Source of the DNA: Plecoglossus altivelis
Lineage: Eukaryota > Chordata > Actinopteri > Osmeriformes > Plecoglossidae
Reading direction: 5' to 3'
DNA length: 64,000 nt
Assembly (NCBI GenBank): GCA_036571765.1
Contig: BROE01000020.1
Span: 5,725,679 to 5,789,678 of the forward strand
Shown here piece after piece: positions 56,716-64,000 of this stretch. The translations under genes were made by a program, and so were the position numbers. The notes beneath the pieces were generated by a model that saw nothing but the letters and a program-made list of their open reading frames with translations, had not been told where the DNA came from and did no database searches. The stretch's first letter is position 1; each line of letters begins with the position of its first letter.

Positions 56716-57505
56716 TCTGTCTCTCAGCCCATGTTATTGTTCTATAGGGTTACTAAATGCTGCCTCCCAGGTTGCTGAGCCAACAGCCAAATCCTCAAAT
56801 TTCTGCACCTGTTTCCTAGACAACCGCCATTTAAAGGAGCAGTTCTGGTTATTGACCGTTTGCCCTTGACCAGAAGAACCAACCTTGTACTTTAGGATAC
56901 AGGGGGGCTGAATCAGGACTAGTTCACTCTGAGGAAACCTAAGGAAAGCCTTTACAGATAAGTGTATACAGACAGACATTGAATTCATATCTCTGGCTTG
57001 TAGACTAGCTAGATAAACCCCCACCATTGGCTCCACAAAGGCTTAAGGAAGACACAAGTTGTAGGTGCTCTGGGTAAACAAGAACTGTTAATGATAAGTC
57101 GATACGAAGAGCAACGGTTGCGAATATTGGGACAATCCACTAACTGGTTCCGCTGAACCGCAAAGGCATTCCGGTTCACACCATCACGTATTTAGACTTC
57201 ACAGTCCAAAACGTCTGACCGCAGATTGAGTCGTGCTCGTAAAGCGTGATGAGAACTTCACTCAACCCCGTGGCTGGTGTTTGTCGTGTTCTGTGGCCTT
57301 TTTCACCCTCTCGTAAACATGAACGCTGAGCCTGATGTCTCTATCTGGAAACCCATCTTTTCTCTCCCGCTCATAATTATGGTGAAATGGTTCTCTAACA
57401 GGTGAAGCCAGTCAAGTGAGACTAATGGGGTTTCTCCCCCTCAGCATCATCGCTCCTACCTGGCTGCGAAGAAACCCTCCGTATGATGTTTAACATACAG
57501 AGAGG

Positions 57506-57740
57506 AGGCCCAGGAAGGAGGAAGGAGCGCGGGAGACAGGAGGGGGAAGACGGGAGGAAGGGAGGCAGGAGGGGGAGGAGACGGGAGGAAGGGAGGCAGG
57601 AGGGGGGAGACAGGAGGAAGGGAGGCAGGAGGGGGGAGACGGGAGGAAGGGAGGCAGGAGGGGGAGGAGACGGGAGGAAGGGAGGCAGGAGGGGGGAGAC
57701 GCGAGGAAGGGAGGCAGGAGGGGGAGGAGACGGGAGGAAG
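57506..57740. repeat. Purine-only minisatellite, 29/31-bp units
   Basis: Tandem units GACGGGAGGAAGGGAGGCAG followed by GAGGGGGAGGA (31 bp) or a 29-bp variant, at least six copies. The plus strand is almost wholly purine with many G3-G6 runs. The open frame across it encodes only Arg/Gly/Glu repeats and is not a gene. Confidence 0.92.
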
Positions 57741-59417
57741 CGTGTCACTGGTGAGCGTCAGGAGAGACGTGCTGGTGCCAAGTCTGAAAGCTGTCCCGAC
57801 TGTCTCTGTGTTAATAACACTGGATGACCTTAAAGTGTGAACGAGCTACTGATTGCCCCATTATAATAATGACGCGAATCTTTTTTTCTCTTCCCCCTTC
57901 AAGAGTTTGACATGACATCTCATTTGATTTTTCTTTCCATTTTTTTTTCTTCCTTTTTTCTTTTTTTGACGGAGTGATATTATGTTCCATTTTACAGAGT
58001 ACACCGAGTACAACCTCTCTGTGTGAGGTTGGGAGACAGGCTGACTGACAGAAATGCAGCGAGAGAGACAGAAAAAACCCACCGACAGGGAGCCTGCCAG
58101 CAAATCCATCAGACGGCCAGCTAGCCAGATAGACGGACAGCTTACATGCATACAGATATCCCAGCCCACGCGCTTCTCATTCTCCGTCCAAACTGTTCAA
58201 CCTCCATGCTGAAACCATCCAGCAAGTCTGAAGGTCACCCAGTTAGAAGGGCTGAGCCCCTCCGCAGCTCCCTCTGTCTCTCTCCCTCTCTCGCTTTCTC
58301 CTCCATCTCCTCCTTCATCTCCTTTGTTTTTCTTTCCCCTCTGTCTCTTTCGCTCTCCTCTCCCTCTGTCCTTTTCCCCTGATCGGGCGGCAGACAGCGT
58401 GTAAGTGCTCTAAGCCAGAGAAGTCTTGGGGAGCCCTTGTGATTGGCTGTGCTCTGCAGCACGGTTCACAATCGATTAAGGCACGGAGTGCTCCCGCTAA
58501 CAGCTTTTCTCTGCTGCTCCTGTGGCTTTGATACTGTCACATAGACTCCAAACTTCACCCCTTCTCCCCGCCCCTCCCCCTTCTGTCTCCGGCACTCTGT
58601 CTTCTTTTTCTTACCTCTCTGACGACCCCCAACAGCCCCCTCTGCCCCTCCGACACGTTCCTCTCGACCCGCCCTTGCCGCTCTACTCTCTCTCCGTGCC
58701 CTCCTCCGTGCCCTCTGCACTCCCGTCACCAGCTGGACGGCCTCGCACGGCGCTCCCCCCCCCTCCCTCCCTCCCTCCCCCGCGACTCCCCCATTTATGC
58801 AACCGTTGTGGTTTCACCATCCTTCCCTCTGCCCCTGGGAGAGAGGTGGAGCGGAGGGACGTAAAGCGAGGATGGGGAAACCAATGGAAGTGCAGCTTCT
58901 CCTCAGGTTGAGAAAGACTTGACAGCACGCAGAACAAGGGTTCTATCTGATCGAAGATCATTGAATGCGTGTCTGTTGGTGTGTTTGCGCCGGTTTATTG
59001 GCAAATGGGACAAAATATGGATGGCTACTGCTCACTCCACCCCTCCCTCTGCTCCAGTTCTTCGGGGTTAATGTTGTGTGACCATAAGTACCTGGAAAAA
59101 AAGAACACGTCGCCTATAGCTTTAGGTTTTTCCTTTCCGTTTTTTTTCTTTGTGCCCGGATGATTTACCAGCTATTAAATCATTACACTGTAAGTACTTT
59201 CCACGCCTGTCCCTCCCGCCCTCACCCACCTCCTCAGGGTTAGAGAAAAGAATACCCCTCTTTACATACAACACAGACAAAATGGCAGCGTGATGCAGCT
59301 CTATTCTCATGAAAAGATCCGCGCCACATTGTGAGCCTGGGTTTTTTGTCAGCATTCTTTTTTTTGTTGCGTGTGCGGAGAGTATGAAATGAAGCGTTGA
59401 GCCCGGGAATAAATACG
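57741..59417. other. Gene-free, pyrimidine-rich stretch
   Basis: Contains CT-rich blocks (58255-58380, 58545-58790) that create spurious Ser/Pro/Leu frames. No gene is recognised. Confidence 0.4.
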
Positions 59418-59483
59418 TTGAGAGAGAGAGAGAGGGAGGGAGAGAGAGAGAGGGAGAGAGAGGGAGAGAGAGAGAGAGAGAGA
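59418..59483. repeat. (GA)n tract
   Basis: GAGAGAGG simple repeat, about 65 bp. Confidence 0.85.
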
Positions 59484-61126
59484 GAACCCCCCCAGTAGAC
59501 TATCCAAAGGCAGTGAACCATCCGCTCAGAAACACAAAGATGCGTTGGTAAGAGAAGCCGTCCCAGTGGCTCCATGGGGCTGGGAAGCATGTTCTTTTCT
59601 TCTCTCCTTCTTTCTCTTTTTGTGGCTCACAAAAACACATCAAGTGCCATTTAACTCTGCTGCTTGTCGGCGACGACCCGCAGGCTGACTCAAGCGCATT
59701 TCTCCCATCGCTATGACGACGTCGGCGTTGGCCTATGTACTGGCCATGCGGTGGATGTGCTGGCCCATACTGTCTGTGTAGGTATGTGATGTCGATGAAA
59801 ATATATACAGTGGGCTGTCCGGGTAGTCGCAAACGTTCGACAGAAATACACTCTTGCTTGTGCACGCCTACTTACTCTATAGGCGTGCCTATGTGAGGCT
59901 TATAGACTGTCCGTGGAGGCGTAGACTGTCTAAGTATGTCTATGCACGGTGTGCAGGAGTGGAGGTCTGTGTGTGAACATGGCTGTCACTGTCTGAGAGA
60001 GAAGGAATACTGACTGCTGAAGCTCTGATTGGTCCTCTCTTCTCTGTAATCATCTCCTCGTTGACGTGATTAGAGGGCTCTGTTTAGCCTCCTGATGGGC
60101 GCCTCCATGAGACGCAGCATCCCAAGATGGCCTCTCTTCGCGCAGCGCTAACAGTTTCCACGTGTAAAGGTGTGTGTGTGTGTGTGTGTGCGAGAGGAGG
60201 CTCCATTTTAAACAGTCCCATACGTTCTGGAGACTTGCCTAACCTCAGTCGACGGGGTTTCTGGGTAATGCGGTTCAAGAGTGCCCCTCGCCGCGTCTGT
60301 CTGAGCTGTTCCGCCAGCAAGTTGTCAGCCATCGTGGACGGAGGACGCTGCCCATGCTCAGACTGACTGTAGACAAAACCCCACAGGCTCAACATGACTG
60401 GTAAGAACATTTCGAGGGGGTATCAGGTTGTATGGCTTCTCCGCCTCGCCTCTCTTCTCTTACAGCTGTGATCACAGCAGACTGCATGTCACTGCTCCCT
60501 GCTCTAATTGGCCTGTCACTCTCCATGCGCTGGGAGGAGGGGCTGGCCTTTGTGGGGCTGCCATGGCGACTGGGCCATTTAATGAGAGAGAGCACGCTGT
60601 GACTAATGACATCCCCGAGCCCATCGGATACACAGCAAATGGACAATTTGCTGTATCACTCTCACTCGCAAACAATACACACAAATAAAAAGCGCACATC
60701 TTGGCATGACAGAAGTGCACTGTCTAAAACACAATGCTCCCTAGCACTACTGACACTCTGAACCTGGCTTTGATCATGGCAGAGCCAGCTGGCCATTAGA
60801 GCTACCTCCTAAAGCTATTAGGTCATATCAGTGTTATCTGATAAGACATTACTCTGTCCTACAAGGGCTTTTTGTATAACACGCATATATTGGCTATTAG
60901 GTGGGTCATTGCCCGCAAGATTAATGCCAGACATCCATAGGAAGTCATCCACGATGAGAAGAAAGGCTTGAAGTAAAGCATGATGGGAACAGCCATGTTA
61001 CCGGGACACGCCGACTTTTCTCTGCATCATCTCCAATCACGCTTCTGCTCACTGCTCATTGGTCCATTAGAGATCAAGCCACATTCTGCCATGTGTGGAC
61101 ATCTATTAAGGGTTGGGCACTTTGAG
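59484..61126. other. Gene-free stretch, possible regulatory DNA
   Basis: High-complexity sequence without exons I can support; a short (GT)n is at 60171-60192. Regulatory function is only a possibility. Confidence 0.3.
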
Positions 61127-61205
61127 ACGCACACACGCACACACACGCACACATGCGCGCGCACACACATACACACACACACACACACACACAGGCACAC
61201 ACACA
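61127..61205. repeat. (CA)n microsatellite
   Basis: CA repeat with GCGC interruptions. Confidence 0.85.
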
Positions 61206-61536
61206 GGCCTTCATAACTATAGAAATTGTGGCTGTTTGTTCGTGCCGAGCAGTGGTGCTGGAGAATGAGAGGAGTGCTGTGAGATGAGGCTGGAGACAGG
61301 AAGGACTGCTACCTCACTCCACACAATTAGAGTCATTACCAATAATTACTGCCTCGGTGAGACATCATATTTGGAGTTAAACATGCTTGTAAAATCATAC
61401 TGATAATCAGAATGCCTGGAAAATAGAGGTCTGACTGTGACCTGTGGTTCACAGACACGGATAATGTTTTGCTAAACCTTCATCTCTCCTGTGAATATTA
61501 ATGAACGAAGGCACCCTGGCATCTGCAGCACGCGTG

Positions 61537-61604
61537 TGTCTCTCTCTCCCTCTCTCCCCCTCTCCCTCTCTCTCTCTCCCTCTCTCTCTCTCCCGCTCTC
61601 TCTC

Positions 61605-61642
<38 letters not shown>

Positions 61643-61643
61643 C
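61537..61643. repeat. (CT)n tract
   Basis: About 100 bp of CTCTCT/CCCT simple repeat. Confidence 0.9.
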
Positions 61644-64000
61644 CACTGTGCACCTGATATCCCTCCTAATGCTTGGCTGAAATCCTGCCAAGCCACCTCA
61701 CGTAGCTTTTAGCGTCTCATTTTCAGCCCGACTCAAAATATTCTTTCAACAGTCGATGCGTTGTCTTTGGGCTACTCTTCCATCCAAAGGTGCGTACTGT
61801 GCAACAGCGGTTCGGTAGCACCCGCACTCCGCCTCTCTGAGGTTTGGGATGTCAAAACTTGGCTCCGTTTGGTCGGTGCGTATGCCATGTCACAATGAGA
61901 TGGTGCGAATGAGATCGAGCCGTGGAGTGCTAAGCAGAGAGAGAAGGCTTTTCTCCAGCACTGAGGCATTCTGGGATGATTAGGAGTGATATCTCTGAAG
62001 GGCATCTGCAATGTTTACAGCCCATGTAGCCTTTGAGAATCGATAATGACACGAACACTGAGGGCAGTTTAATGGTGTGTGAAGGGATTGTTATGTATAA
62101 AATCCAGGTTGTTACTTTTGGAAATGGTGCATGGATCACATCAGAGTGTTTGCGGCCCGACGGAGGTGGACGCGCTGACGCTGGCCTTCCACCCCAGCGG
62201 AGATGCACAACAAATAAGCCGAATCCATCAAAGAGACAGTGTCATACCATTACTGATCCAATGAGATGACCACACATTAACCATGTCCTCCCATCCAGAG
62301 GTTCTCCACAGCGAAACACCGTCACATCACTGGGAGGAAAAATTCCCCCGAATTGAACCGTAACTCTGGGATCAGGAAGCAGCCGCGCACGAAAGGGAAA
62401 CGCCCCCCTCAGCTGCTTCATCCTGCTCCTTGGGTAACCAGCTGAGGTTCGCTGGGTTACCGAAGCACCCGGCGCTCATGGGATATGTAGGCCTTAAAGG
62501 TGAAATGTATTGTTATGGATTTTCTGCTGCTACTGTTGCATTGAATTAATGTGACCAAGCAAGCGGGCTGGGGGGAAATGGGCCTGTTCTGCGAGTGAAT
62601 TATATGCAGTCACACAGTCAATTTACTCCGGCAAACCTCGTTAGAGAGGCAGCAGACAAGGAGGCGAGCACAGAGGCACACAACACTGCTGCTGGTGGTG
62701 GGGCTCTGTGAGCCATTCACTGGCAACACTGACAACCTTATGTTGACATGTTTGATTTGGAACATTCTTGCCTCTATCGCTGATTAGGATTCCGAAATGA
62801 CACTTTTGGTGAACTTATCAGATCAGATAAGGTTTTCCAGCTGCATGAAAGGGCAAGAAGTGGCATTCAACAAAAACGGGAAGAAAGTTGCGTTCGCCAG
62901 AGACATTGTACGTTCCGAAGCTTGGGTGTTCAATAAAGAAGGGAACTTACCATATAAGCCGCTGCCTTATCGCAGCAGCCTGGATTTTAATCGAGTCTTG
63001 ATCAAGCATTTTTTTTCTCTCTTTTTTCCCCTGCCCTTCCTGTCACTCTTCATTTGCTTGAAATCAAAAGGATAACATGAAAATGCCCAAACTTATACGC
63101 CGTAGGTGGCCCCCAGTTAAACACGAGCAGGAGTTGGTCATCATCCTGACATGAGCATAGATGATCAGGTGCGCTTGGTCACCTGATCAAGCCTGCTTGG
63201 GGCAGCAGCTTAGTTCTTGTGTATCCGACTGGATGACTGTATTTGGGTCTCCTAATGTGAGATCAGATGAAATATTCATCTTCATTTCACAGGCCATGAA
63301 TCATCAAGGTGTTCCAGCCACGCTGCCCCCCCTTCCTCCCCCCCACCCCCTCCCCGCAGCCCTGTCCCGTGGCGTAGCAGACAGCTGTTCGAAATTAGAC
63401 ACCAGATTGTGTTACTTATACTACCAGCCGAAGTGATGCTGATCGCTCTGTAAGCCGATGAGCAATCTGTCAGCCGGCGGATGTGGGAATGTGATCATAG
63501 GTGTGTCGGTCTTCTTCTGTTCCATACCCTGCCCCCTCCGCCCCGCTCCGCTGAGAAGCACATGGTGGACGACGTCACGACGGCGCGGAGAGTCTAGACT
63601 GGTATCACGGCTGGTTTGGCCTCTCACAGATGGGACCAGCCGCTCCCTGCCCTCCTCCCTGGCTGCTGAGGTGTTCTGTGCGATCTCAGAGGTCTAAGGC
63701 CTGGTTAGGCAGACATGGGTTTTATTTCTCCAAATACTTTGGATTGTTGTTTCCTCTTGTTGCGTTAATCAGTCAAGTGCCGATGACTGATTGATCACTT
63801 GCCTCACGTTGAACTGCCGCGTCTGTGTAATGCTGATGAAACGACATCACCGCTTAACAGCAGCAGACAAATGTACTGATTACACGGTCGCAGTTTTGGG
63901 TTGGGCATGAGTTTGGTACCACTTCACCAAGAATGCTGGAGCAAAATCGTTGAGCATATTGCTTCGGTGGCGAGCAGGATGGAGGAGGATGAGTAGAGAT
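61644..64000. other. Gene-free right end
   Basis: High-complexity, moderately GC-rich sequence to the window edge. The open frames at 62797-63075 and 63161-63436 have no recognisable content or splice support. It may be intron or upstream region of a gene beyond the window. Confidence 0.35.

Noticed and set aside
57483..57827. Arg/Gly/Glu-rich frame resembling an RGG protein
   Set aside because: It is the translated polypurine minisatellite; the repeat unit, not a protein, explains it.
60392..60405. ATGACTG|GTAAGAA, looking like a tiny first coding exon
   Set aside because: A start codon seven bases before a donor is easily found by chance, and no downstream exon could be linked.
1..64000. 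CRISPR arrays, operons, phage or bacterial insertion sequences
   Set aside because: The window is vertebrate chromosomal DNA with spliced genes; direct repeats present are microsatellites, a minisatellite and transposon remnants.

Overview
This window is teleost fish genomic DNA. Genes are split into many short GT-AG introns, intergenic distances are small, CA/GT and CT/GA microsatellites are abundant, and a Tc1/mariner-type remnant and a hAT-type MITE (8-bp target duplication) are present. Every protein gene has a recognisable vertebrate orthologue, and together they form a block syntenic to human 3p21.2-p21.3, the tumour-suppressor/hyaluronidase cluster.

Layout: (1) 1-7.5 kb: 5' part of a MON1 vesicle-fusion gene (-), tcta (+, three small exons) and glyctk (-). 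(2) 7.5-15.7 kb: wdr82 (+), with a let-7 hairpin in intron 2, and twf2 (+). (3) 16.6-22.1 kb: an AT palindrome, a STAT5-site-rich promoter and cish (+), which converges on hemk1 (-). (4) 22.7-29.5 kb: nprl2 (+), then zmynd10 (+) 355 bp downstream with an RFX X-box between them. (5) 31.2-41.0 kb: rassf1 (+), with separate A-type and C-type first exons, and tusc2 (+). (6) 44.2-50.1 kb: tandem hyaluronidases, hyal2 (GPI-anchored type) and a HYAL1-like gene. (7) 50.6-64 kb: no recognisable gene; simple repeats, a purine-rich minisatellite and unannotated single-copy DNA that may be regulatory.

The genes are not an operon and act in different pathways: Rab7 GEF function (MON1), serine/fructose catabolism (GLYCTK), H3K4 methylation and Pol II termination (WDR82), actin (TWF2), cytokine feedback (CISH), mitochondrial release-factor methylation (HEMK1), GATOR1/mTORC1 (NPRL2), dynein-arm preassembly (ZMYND10), Hippo/Ras signalling (RASSF1), apoptosis/mitochondria (TUSC2) and hyaluronan turnover (HYAL). 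What holds them together is conserved synteny. Gene order and relative orientation from cish to hyal1 mirror human, but cyb561d2, tmem115, cacna2d2 and c3orf18 are absent between hemk1 and nprl2.

Exon coordinates were read by eye from splice sites, reading-frame phase and remembered vertebrate proteins. No alignment was run, and UTR ends are approximate.
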